Positions 37,373 to 45,575 of a stretch of DNA of 46,095 nucleotides are shown in pieces. Numbering within the stretch: position 1 is the stretch's first letter; each line of letters starts with the position of its first letter. The stretch is from the NCBI RefSeq assembly GCF_001050035.1, contig NZ_CVTA01000025.1, positions 1-46,095 of the forward strand, read 5' to 3'. The notes below the pieces were generated by a model that saw only the letters and a program-made list of their open reading frames with translations, ran no database searches and had not been told where the DNA came from. Origin of the DNA: Mycolicibacterium komanii (GTDB lineage Bacteria > Actinomycetota > Actinomycetes > Mycobacteriales > Mycobacteriaceae). A program made the translations under genes and the position numbers.

Positions 37373-38583
37373 CCGCAGTTGATGAGAAGGCCCACGGCAG
37401 CGTCGTCTACTACGACCCGTACCGGGTTGACATCGTCGCGGACCCCTATCCCACGTACGCCCGGCTGCGGGAAGAGGCGCCGCTCTACTACAACGAGGGC
37501 TACGACTTCTGGGCGTTGTCACGCCACGAGGACGTCGAGCGGGCGCTGCTCGATTGGCAGACCTTCTCCAACAGCCGCGGCGACATCCTCGAGCTCATCC
37601 AGTCGGATTTCGACATGCCCAAGGGCGTGATGATGATGGAGGACCCGCCGGTTCACACCATGTTGCGAGGCCTCATGTCGCGGGTGTTCACGCCCCGCCG
37701 GATGGCCGCGCTCGAGGACCAGATCCGCCAGTACTGCGTCAACTGCCTCGATCCGCTGGTGGGCGCCGACCGCTTCGACATCATCGCCGAGCTCGCGTCG
37801 ATGATGCCCATGCGGGTGATCGGAATGCTGCTCGGCATACCGGAATCCGAGCAGGTGTCGGTGCGCGACGCCAACGACGCGAGCCTGCGCACCAAACCCG
37901 GCTCACCGATGAAGGTCGTGCGCGCGGACAAGATCGCCGACGGCAGCATCTACGCCGAATACGTTGACTGGCGGGCGAAGAACCCCTCCGACGACCTGAT
38001 GACCGCCCTTCTCAACGTCGAGTTCACAGACGAGAACGGGATGACCCGCAAGCTGACGCGCAAGGAGATCCTGCATTACACGCAGGTCGTCGCCGGCGCC
38101 GGTAACGAGACCACCGGCCGGCTCATCGGCTGGCTGGCCAAGGTGCTCGCCGAGCACCCGGATCAGCGCCGCGAGGTCGTCGAAGACCGGTCGCTGTTGC
38201 AGCGCGTCGTCGACGAGACGCTGCGATACGAGCCGACCGGTCACAACGTGGCGCGTTTGGTCACACGGGATTTCGAGGCCCACGGTCGAACCGTGCCCGC
38301 CGGTAGCGCGATCTTGCTGATGTTCGGTGCGGCCAACCGCGATCCGCGACGCTATGACAACCCCGACGTGTTCGACATCCGCCGGGACAACATCAGCCAC
38401 ATCACGTTCGGCAAAGGCGTGCACTACTGCCTGGGCGCCAACCTCGCCCGGCTGGAGGGGCGCGTCGCGCTCGACGAACTGCTTAACCGCTGGCCGGAGT
38501 GGGACATCGACACCGAGACCGCGCGCCTGGCTCCGACGTCGACGGTCCGTGGCTGGGAGCGCCTCGACGTCGTGGTGCCCTAG
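37369..38583 (+). CDS. Cytochrome P450 (first)
   Basis: 404 residues, a soluble bacterial P450. The I-helix has AGAGNETT (oxygen activation), the K-helix ETLR, and the heme ligand is Cys354 in FGKGVHYCLGANLAR. Residues 1-10 are polar, with no membrane anchor. It should insert one oxygen atom into a hydrophobic substrate using electrons from a ferredoxin; no ferredoxin or reductase gene is adjacent. It is divergent from its probable TetR regulator and followed by a strong 47-base stem-loop. The CYP family number cannot be assigned without a search. GGGGAG lies five bases before the ATG. Confidence 0.95.
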   Translation: MTAVDEKAHGSVVYYDPYRVDIVADPYPTYARLREEAPLYYNEGYDFWALSRHEDVERALLDWQTFSNSRGDILELIQSDFDMPKGVMMMEDPPVHTMLRGLMSRVFTPRRMAALEDQIRQYCVNCLDPLVGADRFDIIAELASMMPMRVIGMLLGIPESEQVSVRDANDASLRTKPGSPMKVVRADKIADGSIYAEYVDWRAKNPSDDLMTALLNVEFTDENGMTRKLTRKEILHYTQVVAGAGNETTGRLIGWLAKVLAEHPDQRREVVEDRSLLQRVVDETLRYEPTGHNVARLVTRDFEAHGRTVPAGSAILLMFGAANRDPRRYDNPDVFDIRRDNISHITFGKGVHYCLGANLARLEGRVALDELLNRWPEWDIDTETARLAPTSTVRGWERLDVVVP

Positions 38584-38595
38584 CCCGCCGACGTG

Positions 38596-38642
38596 TTGAC
38601 GGGTTGATCGCACGCACCAGGTGCGGGCAATCACCCCGTCAA
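38596..38642 (+). terminator. Long imperfect inverted repeat, probable terminator
   Basis: TTGACGGG at 38596 pairs with CCCGTCAA ending at 38642, and the arms continue with few mismatches to the centre GCACCAGGTGC (38614-38624). The 47-base hairpin begins 13 bases after the P450 stop. No T-run follows, as is common for mycobacterial terminators. Confidence 0.6.
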
Positions 38643-38691
38643 GCGAAGAAAAACCTGTTTGCGGCGACCGGATTCGGGGCAAGCTCGACGC

Positions 38692-38931
38692 ATGAGCAAG
38701 ATCATTTCGCGTGCCATGATCGTCGCCGCCACCGCCGGCCCGCTAGCTGCGTTCTCGATCGCCACGGCGGCATCCGGTGCGGCGCAACCCATCAACTGTC
38801 CGAACGGACAGTGGTGGGATCCGGTCGACAACGTGTGCCGGGGTCCGGTGGCGACCGCGCCGCTGGCGTGCGCGCCCGGCGAGTACTGGAACCCGATCAC
38901 CAACGTGTGCCGACCGCTCGGGCAGTACTAG
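38692..38931 (+). CDS. Small secreted protein with duplicated Cys/Trp motif
   Basis: 79 residues from ATG 38692. Signal peptide about 1-31 (core MIVAATAGPLAAFSIATA, cut near GAA). The mature 48 residues are two copies of one unit, CPNGQWWDPVDNVCR (36-50) and CAPGEYWNPITNVCR (60-74), each with Cys-12 residues-Cys, an aromatic pair, a D/N-P and N-V-C-R. Two disulfides are likely. It resembles the tiny exported mycobacterial proteins with conserved W and C, whose function is unknown. It follows the P450 gene after the stem-loop. CAAGCT six bases before the ATG is a weak candidate leaderless -10. Confidence 0.8.
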   Translation: MSKIISRAMIVAATAGPLAAFSIATAASGAAQPINCPNGQWWDPVDNVCRGPVATAPLACAPGEYWNPITNVCRPLGQY

Positions 38932-38968
38932 CGCAGGCGGGGTACCGCGCCCTCGCGATGACGGCGCG

Positions 38969-40126
38969 TCAGTCCAGCGCGTAATCGATGACGCCTCGGA
39001 TGATTTCGCCGTTCAACAGGTCCTCGTACGCGGCGTTGATATCGTCGAGACGGTATCTGCGGGTGATCATCTCGTGGAGCTGGAGCCGGCCGGACGTATA
39101 GAGATTTGCCAGCCGGTCGATGTCGGCGCGCGGGTTGCAGGAACCGAACACGGTGCCGACGAGGTTCTTGTTCCAGAGGATGAAGTCCTGTAGCGCGATC
39201 TTCACCGATCGCGTTGTCTGAGCCGTCATCCCGGTCAGCACGCAGGTGCCGCCCTTGCGCGTCAGCTTCAGGTAGGCGTTGACGTCCTCACCCGCGATCA
39301 GCGATGGCGCCGCAATCACGCTGTCCGCCATGACACCGACGGTGAGGTCACGAACGAGGTCGAGCGCTTCGGTGAGCGTCGAAACGCTGTGTGTGGCACC
39401 GAACCGCAGCGCGGCCTTCTGTTTGAACTCGACCGGGTCGACGGCCACGATCTGCGCCGCGCCGTTGATCCGCGCGCCCTGGATGGCCGCGGTCCCGATG
39501 CCGCCCGCCCCGACCACCACGACGGTGTCCCCACCGCGCACGTTCGCGCGGTTCGCCGCCGATCCGTAGCCGGTGGGGACGGCGCACGAGAGCAGCGCGC
39601 TGGGGATCAGCGGCAGGTGCGGGTCGATCTTGACCAGCGAATGCGCCGACACCACGGTGTGCCGTGCGAAGGCGCCCACTTTCGACAGATGGCCGAGCGG
39701 ACGGCCGTCGAGCGTGTGATGGCGGAACGTGTTGTCGGTCGGCATGCCGGGCACCATCGTCCCGGCACCCTCATCGCACAGATACTCCACGCCGGAGGCA
39801 CACCACCGACACCGTCCGCACACCGCCACGAACGACAGCACGATGTGATCGCCGACCGCGAATTCGTCGACCCCATCGCCGATTCCGACGACGGTGCCGG
39901 AACCCTCATGCCCGCCGATCGTGGGGAACATCGGTGTCAGACCGTACTCGTGGGCGACGGCGTTGGAGACGGACATGTCGCCCTTGAGGATGTGATCGTC
40001 GGAGTGGCACAGCCCGGCGGCGGCCATCTCGACGAGCACCTCGCCGGCTCGCGGGGGGTCGAGCTCGAACTCCTCGACCGACCAGGGGCCGCCGACGTCG
40101 TGCAGGATCGCCGCGCGACTCCTCAT
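38969..40126 (-). CDS. Zinc-dependent alcohol dehydrogenase, NDMA-dependent-like
   Basis: 385 residues of the medium-chain dehydrogenase family. Catalytic zinc ligands Cys40, His73 and Cys181 (with Glu74) and the structural zinc set Cys103, Cys106, Cys109 and Cys117 are all present; the NAD-binding GAGGIG is at 206-211. The N-terminal form AAILHDVGGPWSVEEFELDPP and the length fit mycobacterial N,N-dimethyl-4-nitrosoaniline-dependent alcohol dehydrogenases that keep NADH bound and pass electrons to a mycofactocin-type acceptor (from family knowledge; not shown here). The ATG overlaps the P450 stop as ATGA, so a product of that P450, an alcohol, is its likely substrate. Confidence 0.92.
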   Translation of the reverse strand: MRSRAAILHDVGGPWSVEEFELDPPRAGEVLVEMAAAGLCHSDDHILKGDMSVSNAVAHEYGLTPMFPTIGGHEGSGTVVGIGDGVDEFAVGDHIVLSFVAVCGRCRWCASGVEYLCDEGAGTMVPGMPTDNTFRHHTLDGRPLGHLSKVGAFARHTVVSAHSLVKIDPHLPLIPSALLSCAVPTGYGSAANRANVRGGDTVVVVGAGGIGTAAIQGARINGAAQIVAVDPVEFKQKAALRFGATHSVSTLTEALDLVRDLTVGVMADSVIAAPSLIAGEDVNAYLKLTRKGGTCVLTGMTAQTTRSVKIALQDFILWNKNLVGTVFGSCNPRADIDRLANLYTSGRLQLHEMITRRYRLDDINAAYEDLLNGEIIRGVIDYALD

Positions 40127-41328
40127 CGCGTCGGGCGGAAGGTGACCGGCAGATGGATGGGGGAGCGGAACGGCAGACCGGCGAGCCGGGTGTCGTCGTC
40201 GATCTGTAACTCGAAATCGGTTGCGCGATCAAACAAACTCGTCAACATCACCCGGGTCTCCACGCGGGCCAGGTGCATGCCCAGACAACTGTGCAGCCCG
40301 CCCGCGAACGAGGTGTGCGCCCGCCGCGGCCGATGGATATCGAAGACATCGGCGTTCTCCCAACGCTTTTCGTCACGGTTTGCCGAGCCGATGCAGAGGT
40401 TGACCTGCGCGCCCTCCGGGATTGGAATGCCGTGAATCTCCACGTCGCGGGTCGTGCACCGCGGGACCGAAACCAACGGTGTCTCGAACCGCAGTCCCTC
40501 CTCGATGGCGGCGGGTATGAGTTCGCGATCGCGCTCGAGCGCGGCGAGCTGCTCGGGATGGGTCAACAGCAGGTACAACAGGTTGCCCGACGACCGGTAC
40601 GTGGTCTCCAGCCCGGCCGGAAGCAGTAACCGCAGAAAGGCGATGATCGCTTCGTCGGTCAGCTTCTCGCCGTCGATCTCGGCGCCGACCAGATCGCCGA
40701 TGATGTCGTCGGTCATCCGGCGGCGCCGCTGGTCGATCTGGGCCTGGAAGTACTCGCCCAGTGCGACCGAGGCCGTCAGACCCGCCTCGATGTCCTCGGT
40801 GATCGAGATCAGCTCGAACGACAGGCGGCGGAACAGGTCGAGGTCCTCCTGCGGGAGGCCCAGCAGTGCCGCCGTGACGCGGGTGGGGAACTCGAACGTC
40901 ATGGCCTTGACCAGATCAGCCTCGCCGTCGTCGAGGAACTCATCGACCAGCCGATCGCAGATCGGAACGATCACCTCGGGTTCCCACTGCGCCAACGCGC
41001 TCTGCCGGAACGCATTGGAGATCAGGCCGCGGTGGTCGTGGTGCTGCTTGCCGTGCATGCCGAGGATCGTCGGCCCGAACACCAGCTCGATCGTCCGGTG
41101 GTAGACCTGCGAGCCGTAGACGTCGCAGTCCCGGAACGCGGCGAACACGCTGTCGTAGTCGAACAGGGTCCATTCCTCCGGCGGCAGCAACTCCGGCGGC
41201 ATCTGCGAGGTGTCCATGATGGTGCCGCGCCAGACGGGATCGGTGTTGCGCATGTAAGCGAAGAAACCGTACGGATCGCTCGAGACGTCAGGGGCCGTCT
41301 GGTTCTTCGGACCGGTGCTGATCGTCAC
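40123..41328 (-). CDS. Cytochrome P450 (second), coupled to alcohol dehydrogenase
   Basis: 401 residues. I-helix LLPAGLETTYRSS, K-helix EEGLR, heme ligand Cys348 in FAGGLHSCLGMHLAR; soluble. It is clearly different from the first P450 in this window (heme loop FAGGLHS versus FGKGVHY), so they are not recent duplicates. GTG 41328 has GGGAGG a few bases before it. It lies upstream of and overlaps the alcohol dehydrogenase gene, suggesting hydroxylation followed by oxidation of the new alcohol. It is divergent from the Rieske ferredoxin-amidohydrolase operon over an 86-base AT-rich region. Confidence 0.95.
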   Translation of the reverse strand: MTISTGPKNQTAPDVSSDPYGFFAYMRNTDPVWRGTIMDTSQMPPELLPPEEWTLFDYDSVFAAFRDCDVYGSQVYHRTIELVFGPTILGMHGKQHHDHRGLISNAFRQSALAQWEPEVIVPICDRLVDEFLDDGEADLVKAMTFEFPTRVTAALLGLPQEDLDLFRRLSFELISITEDIEAGLTASVALGEYFQAQIDQRRRRMTDDIIGDLVGAEIDGEKLTDEAIIAFLRLLLPAGLETTYRSSGNLLYLLLTHPEQLAALERDRELIPAAIEEGLRFETPLVSVPRCTTRDVEIHGIPIPEGAQVNLCIGSANRDEKRWENADVFDIHRPRRAHTSFAGGLHSCLGMHLARVETRVMLTSLFDRATDFELQIDDDTRLAGLPFRSPIHLPVTFRPTR

Positions 41329-41414
41329 CTTGCCTCCCGGCAGCGGGGTTGGCGCTCTACCCGCCTATCTTTACTATTTTAGGTAATCTAGGTCAAGGGA
41401 ACCGAGGGGACGTG
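41329..41414. promoter_or_regulatory. Divergent promoter region between P450 and Rieske operons
   Basis: The stretch around 41367-41392 is AT-rich, unlike its surroundings. On the minus strand it contains TAAAAT, a good -10 for the P450 gene; on the plus strand TACTAT and TAATCT are possible -10 boxes for the Rieske gene. TTAC and GTAA separated by eight bases form a weak inverted repeat that might be a regulator site. Confidence 0.4.
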
Positions 41415-41771
41415 ATGCGGCGCCGACCGGTGTGTGCCATCGAGGACCTGCCGCCGGGCAGCATGAAATTGGTGCAGGCAGGCACGTTCGGCGTGGGCGT
41501 GTACAACATCGACGGGTCCGTGTACGCGATCGCCAATTACTGTGCACACGAGGGCGCGCCGCTGTGCGCGGGATACGTTCGGGGCACCACCGAGTACGCA
41601 CCCGAACTTCCGGATCGGGTTCGCCATGTGCACAGCGGCCGTATCATCCGATGCCCTTGGCATCAATGGGAATTCGACATCCCGACCGGTGTCAACCTCG
41701 CTGACCCCACCAAACGGGTACGCACCTATGAGGTCGAGATCGCCGACGGACAGGTGTACCTGACCGTATGA
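41415..41771 (+). CDS. Rieske [2Fe-2S] ferredoxin-like protein
   Basis: 118 residues from ATG 41415 (GAGGGGA just upstream; GTG 41412 also possible). The cluster ligands are Cys43-x-His45 in NYCAHEGAPL and Cys80-x-x-His83 in RCPWHQWEFD. The two pairs are 34 residues apart, about twice the spacing of classical Rieske ferredoxins; the insert (GTTEYAPELPDRVRHVH) is a loop seen in a subfamily often found beside amidohydrolases. It could pass electrons to the divergent P450 or serve an oxygenase elsewhere; no Rieske oxygenase alpha subunit is in the window. The stop overlaps the next ATG (ATGA). Confidence 0.9.
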   Translation: MRRRPVCAIEDLPPGSMKLVQAGTFGVGVYNIDGSVYAIANYCAHEGAPLCAGYVRGTTEYAPELPDRVRHVHSGRIIRCPWHQWEFDIPTGVNLADPTKRVRTYEVEIADGQVYLTV

Positions 41772-42823
41772 CCGTCATCGACGCATCCGTACAGCCCCAC
41801 TGCCGGTACAACGCCGAGATCCGGCGCTACCTGGCCGACCCGCACAAGCTCCGCGCCATACCCGACGTCGAGCAGCAGTGGTATCAGGCGCCGGGCGGCG
41901 ACTACCGGGCGGACCTGTACGGCGACGGCTACCCGGGGTCCGATCCCGACGTCGTGGCGCGTCACCTGTTCGGCGAGGGCGGGGCGGACTACGCCGTCCT
42001 CAATCCGTTGACCCGAGGCAACATCGCCGACTACCTGCTCAACAGCCGCGTCTGCGCGGCGGTCAACGACTGGCTGCTCGACCGCTGGCTCGAACCCGAC
42101 CGCACCGGCCGGTTCCGCGGCACCATCCGGGTCAACCCCGAGGACGTCAGGGGCGCGGTCGCCGAGATCGAGCGGTTGGCGAACCATCCGAAGATGGTTC
42201 AGGTCGGTGTGCCGCTGCAGTCGCGCGAGCCGTACGGCAAACCGATGTTCGAACCGATCTGGGAGGCCGCCGCCGCGCACGGACTTCCGGTCGCTGTGCA
42301 CATCAACGGGGGCAACGGCGTCGACCACGCGCCGACGTTCGCCGGGCACGCCCACACCTATCCCGGTTACGCATCGTTCATGCCGCTCAACGGTTTCGTG
42401 CATCTCGCCACCCTGATCATCGAGGGCGCGTTCGGCAGGCACGCCGGGCTGAGGTTCGTGTTCGCCGACGGTGGATACGACATCCTCACGCCGCTGATGT
42501 GGCGGCTCGACACGTTCTGGATGTCGATGCGCGACCAGACCCCGTGGGTGGACCGATATCCCAGCGAGTATCTGCGCGACCACGTGCGGTTCTGCACATC
42601 GGCCCTCGACGGCCCGACCGACGCCGGTCATGCCGAGCGGTGGATGGACTTCACCGACAAGGCCGACTTGGTGATGTACGGGTCGAGCTATCCGCACTGG
42701 TCGACGACCACGCCGGCGGACGCGGTGCGCGGGATGAGCGAAGGGCAACGCGAGAAGGTGTTGTGGCGCAACGCCAGTGAGCTGTACGCGCTGGATGCTC
42801 CGATGGAGGTGGGCGCGCCGTGA
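41768..42823 (+). CDS. Amidohydrolase-2 family protein with degenerate metal site
   Basis: 351 residues of the TIM-barrel amidohydrolase_2 (ACMSD/LigW-like) family. The N-terminal metal motif, DxDxH or DxHxH in active members, reads DASVQPH here (Asp5, Ser7, Gln9), and the C-terminal Asp of DYPHW is Ser307 in GSSYPHW. The barrel His178 (AVHINGG) and the SRHAGLRFVFADGG-type segment remain. It therefore probably cannot bind the usual metal. It is coupled on both sides: ATGA overlap with the Rieske gene and GTGA overlap with an intact paralogue. A non-catalytic subunit of a mixed complex is the simplest reading. Confidence 0.9.
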   Translation: MTVIDASVQPHCRYNAEIRRYLADPHKLRAIPDVEQQWYQAPGGDYRADLYGDGYPGSDPDVVARHLFGEGGADYAVLNPLTRGNIADYLLNSRVCAAVNDWLLDRWLEPDRTGRFRGTIRVNPEDVRGAVAEIERLANHPKMVQVGVPLQSREPYGKPMFEPIWEAAAAHGLPVAVHINGGNGVDHAPTFAGHAHTYPGYASFMPLNGFVHLATLIIEGAFGRHAGLRFVFADGGYDILTPLMWRLDTFWMSMRDQTPWVDRYPSEYLRDHVRFCTSALDGPTDAGHAERWMDFTDKADLVMYGSSYPHWSTTTPADAVRGMSEGQREKVLWRNASELYALDAPMEVGAP

Positions 42824-43950
42824 CAACCGTCGAATCGGCCCGACAGGATGCCGCCGCGGACATCGCGGTCACGATCGTCGACACCGACGTGCACCCGATG
42901 CCTGTCTCGGTCGACGAACTCAAGACCTACGCCCCGGCGGCGTGGCGGGACGTGGTCTGGCCGACTGGCAACGCCGTGTCGCCGGTGCCGCACTTCTATG
43001 ACACCCCCGACTCGTACAAGACCAACTCGCTACGCGTCGACGCCAAACCACCCGGCGGCGGTGTGCCGGGCAGCGACCCCGAGTTCGCCGCCAAGCAGCT
43101 GTTGGTGGATGCCGGCGTGAGCATCGCTGTGCTGGAACCGATGTGCGACGCGCAGCTACCGCAGGCCGAACACATGCTGAAGGCCACCTACAACGACTGG
43201 CTGGCCGACGTGTGGCTGGGCCCGGCCAACTGGCACGGCCGCTGGCGCGGGGCCATCAGCATCACCGCGCAGGACCCGCACGCGGCCGCTACCGAGGTCG
43301 AACGCTGGGCCGGGCATCCGTACATGGCCGAGGTGCTGATGACGCCGCAGACTCGCGGAATTCCTTTCGGCAGCCCGTATTTCGACCCGCTCTACGAGGC
43401 GGCGGCGCGCCACGGCCTGCCGGTCGCCACGCATCTGATGGGGCAAACGCCGTTCGAGCTGATCCCGATCTATCCGGTCGGCAACCCTGCACACTGGCAC
43501 GATTTCTTCGCGTCGTGGCCGTTGCTGTACGTGTCGCATCTGATGAGCCTGGTGTTCGACGGCGCGTTTGACCGCCACCCGGACCTTCGCGTGGTGTTCG
43601 TCGAAGGCGGCTTCACATGGGCGATGCCGGTGATGTGGCGGATGGATCGCATTTGGGAAAAACGCAGATCCGACCTTCCGCACGTGAAACGCCGACCGTC
43701 GGACTACGTGCGCGAACACGTGCGCTTCACCACGCAGCCCGTGGAGGAGGTGCATGTCGGTGTGTACCGCGAGTACCTCGAGATGATGGATCTCGGCGAC
43801 AACCTGATGTTCTCCACCGACTACCCGCACTGGAGTTACGACTCGCCACAGTGGGCGATCCGCCGATTTCCCGCCGCTCAACGCGAGCGGATCATGCGGG
43901 GCAACGCCACCGCTCTGTACGGCCTGCCGTCGACGGTCAAAGCGCTCTAG
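42820..43950 (+). CDS. Amidohydrolase-2 family metal-dependent hydrolase or decarboxylase
   Basis: 376 residues, paralogue of the preceding protein with an intact active site: Asp21, Asp23 and His25 in VDTDVHP, barrel His205 in ATHLMGQ, DRHPDLRVVFVEGG, and Asp334 in FSTDYPHW. Family members hydrolyse or decarboxylate cyclic or aromatic acids (for example ACMSD, gamma-resorcylate decarboxylase); which reaction is done here is open. GTG 42820 overlaps the preceding stop as GTGA, so equal amounts of the two paralogues are expected. The 3' end overlaps the convergent SDR gene by 14 bases. Confidence 0.92.
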   Translation: MTTVESARQDAAADIAVTIVDTDVHPMPVSVDELKTYAPAAWRDVVWPTGNAVSPVPHFYDTPDSYKTNSLRVDAKPPGGGVPGSDPEFAAKQLLVDAGVSIAVLEPMCDAQLPQAEHMLKATYNDWLADVWLGPANWHGRWRGAISITAQDPHAAATEVERWAGHPYMAEVLMTPQTRGIPFGSPYFDPLYEAAARHGLPVATHLMGQTPFELIPIYPVGNPAHWHDFFASWPLLYVSHLMSLVFDGAFDRHPDLRVVFVEGGFTWAMPVMWRMDRIWEKRRSDLPHVKRRPSDYVREHVRFTTQPVEEVHVGVYREYLEMMDLGDNLMFSTDYPHWSYDSPQWAIRRFPAAQRERIMRGNATALYGLPSTVKAL

Positions 43951-44665
43951 GCGATTTCGTCGCGCGACGTTGCGCTTCGAGCGGCACGATCGGCGGACGG
44001 GCGGACGGCCCCCTGGTGATCGCGTTCAACCGGATCTCGGGCAAGTCGACGGACGGGTCGACGGTGTCGAGCCAAGCCACGGCGTCGGCGACGTTCGCGG
44101 CGCGGATCGCGTACATCTCGAACGGAACGTCTTGCAGCATCTCGGTCTCGACCGGCCCGGGCGTGACCACGTGCACGTTGATCCCGTCGCGGTCGACCTC
44201 CTGTGCCAGGGCCCCGGCGAATGCGTTCATCCCCGCCTTCGCCGCCGAATAGGCGGTGCGGGCCCGCATCGGCTCGTGCGCCGCCGACGAGGAGATGAAC
44301 ACGAATCGGGAACCGGCGCGCATCCGCGGCAGTGCGGCCGACGTCACCACGAAGCAGGAGTCCAGGTTCGCCGACATGGTCGCGCGCCACTGCTCGAAAG
44401 TCTGCTTGCGGGCGTAGGTTCCGCCGAGGATGCCCGAGGCGTGCACGAGCAGGTCGATGCTGCCCGCGGCCTCGACGGCGGGTTCGAAACCCGAGGGGAC
44501 GCTCGCGTCGGCGACGACGTAGCGCGCACCCATCTCCTCGGCGGCGGCCCGCAGCGGCGCCTCCCGGCGTGCCGTCAACACCACGTCGTAGCCGAGCGCG
44601 GCGAGCTTGCGGCCGCACGCCTTGCCGATGCCGCCGCTACCGCCGGTTATCAAAGCCGTACGCAC
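43937..44665 (-). CDS. Short-chain dehydrogenase/reductase (SDR)
   Basis: 242 residues from GTG 44665 (AGAGG seven bases before). Cofactor loop TGGSGGIG (7-14), HASG in place of NNAG, the catalytic Ser in FISSSAA and Tyr139-x-x-x-Lys143 in YSAAKAG are present. It uses NAD(P)H to interconvert an alcohol and a ketone; substrate unknown. It starts 10 bases after the stop of the GntR regulator gene on the same strand, so the two are co-transcribed. It may act on an intermediate of the P450-dehydrogenase pathway beside it. Confidence 0.9.
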   Translation of the reverse strand: MRTALITGGSGGIGKACGRKLAALGYDVVLTARREAPLRAAAEEMGARYVVADASVPSGFEPAVEAAGSIDLLVHASGILGGTYARKQTFEQWRATMSANLDSCFVVTSAALPRMRAGSRFVFISSSAAHEPMRARTAYSAAKAGMNAFAGALAQEVDRDGINVHVVTPGPVETEMLQDVPFEMYAIRAANVADAVAWLDTVDPSVDLPEIRLNAITRGPSARPPIVPLEAQRRATKSPRAL

Positions 44666-44675
44666 ATCGCGCCTC

Positions 44676-45485
44676 TCAACGCTTGCGCTGCGCCAGCGCC
44701 TGTGGCGACAGGGCGACGATCCGCTGTTCGGGCTCACCGGCCAGCAGATAGGTCTGGGTGTCGGCGACGTGGCGGGCGGCCAGCTTGCGAGCTCGTTCGG
44801 TGTCTCCGGCCTCGATGGCGTCGGTGATCTTCGTGTGCACGCTCAGCGCGATGCGGCGTTGCTTGATCGACGGGTACTCACCTTTGGCGGCGGTTTCGTT
44901 CGCCCACCAGTTCAGGTGGCCGGTCCACAGGGTTTCGAGGCTTCCGACCACCGCGACCATCGTGTGGTTGCCGCAGCCACGGACGATCTCGTCGTGGAAC
45001 TGGCCACCGATCTCGGTGAACCGCGCGCCGTCCTCGATGTGTTCGGCCATCGCGGCGTTGAACTCTCGCAGCCTGGGGACGAGCGTCTTCGCGCGGTCCG
45101 GTCGGCGCGCCGCCAGTGCCGCGCACATCGGATCGAGTTCCTGCAGCGCGGTTCCCAGGTCGGCGAGTGGGACATAGTCGCTCTGCAGCAACAGACCGAG
45201 CATGTAGGCGGCGTTGGCCTTGGCCGGCGCGTGCACGACCGCGCCGCCGCGGTTTCCGCGCCGCACCGACACCAAACCCTCAGTCTCGAGGATGCGCAAC
45301 GCTTCTCGTAACGACACCAGGCTGACGTTGAACTGCTCGACGAGCACTTCCTGACGGGGCAGCAGGTCGCCGTCGTTGAGTTCACCCTCGATGATCTGGC
45401 GGCGCAGTTCGTCGGCCACGATCTCGGCCGTGCGGCGCGCGCCCAGCCGGCGACGTGCCTCGGGGCCGATTCCCAGTGTTGTCAT
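44676..45485 (-). CDS. GntR-family regulator, FadR subfamily (FCD domain)
   Basis: 269 residues. The winged HTH covers about 17-85 (VADELRRQIIEGELNDGDLL, VSLVSLREALRILETEGLV) and the helical FCD ligand domain about 100-235, with the metal-binding Asp/His set in FHDEIV, GNHTM and the late SVHTK and RHVAD segments. FCD regulators sense acids such as acyl-CoA or dicarboxylates. It is followed by the SDR gene and divergent from a CoA-transferase gene 90 bases away, so it probably controls both. A TAATAT box nine bases before ATG 45485 suggests an mRNA with a leader of only a few bases. Confidence 0.93.
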   Translation of the reverse strand: MTTLGIGPEARRRLGARRTAEIVADELRRQIIEGELNDGDLLPRQEVLVEQFNVSLVSLREALRILETEGLVSVRRGNRGGAVVHAPAKANAAYMLGLLLQSDYVPLADLGTALQELDPMCAALAARRPDRAKTLVPRLREFNAAMAEHIEDGARFTEIGGQFHDEIVRGCGNHTMVAVVGSLETLWTGHLNWWANETAAKGEYPSIKQRRIALSVHTKITDAIEAGDTERARKLAARHVADTQTYLLAGEPEQRIVALSPQALAQRKR

Positions 45486-45494
45486 GTCTTTGCA

Positions 45495-45500
45495 ATATTA
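45495..45500 (-). promoter_or_regulatory. -10 box of the gntR-SDR operon
   Basis: TAATAT on the minus strand ends nine bases before ATG 45485. It sits in a short AT-rich patch (45490-45502) of the divergent region, which may also hold the regulator's own site. Confidence 0.45.
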
Positions 45501-45575
45501 ACAGTGATAGCGGCCCACCTCCGGTGTCGATTCCGCGGATCGTCACTAAGATGGCGGCGGAACCGGGAGGTGTGC

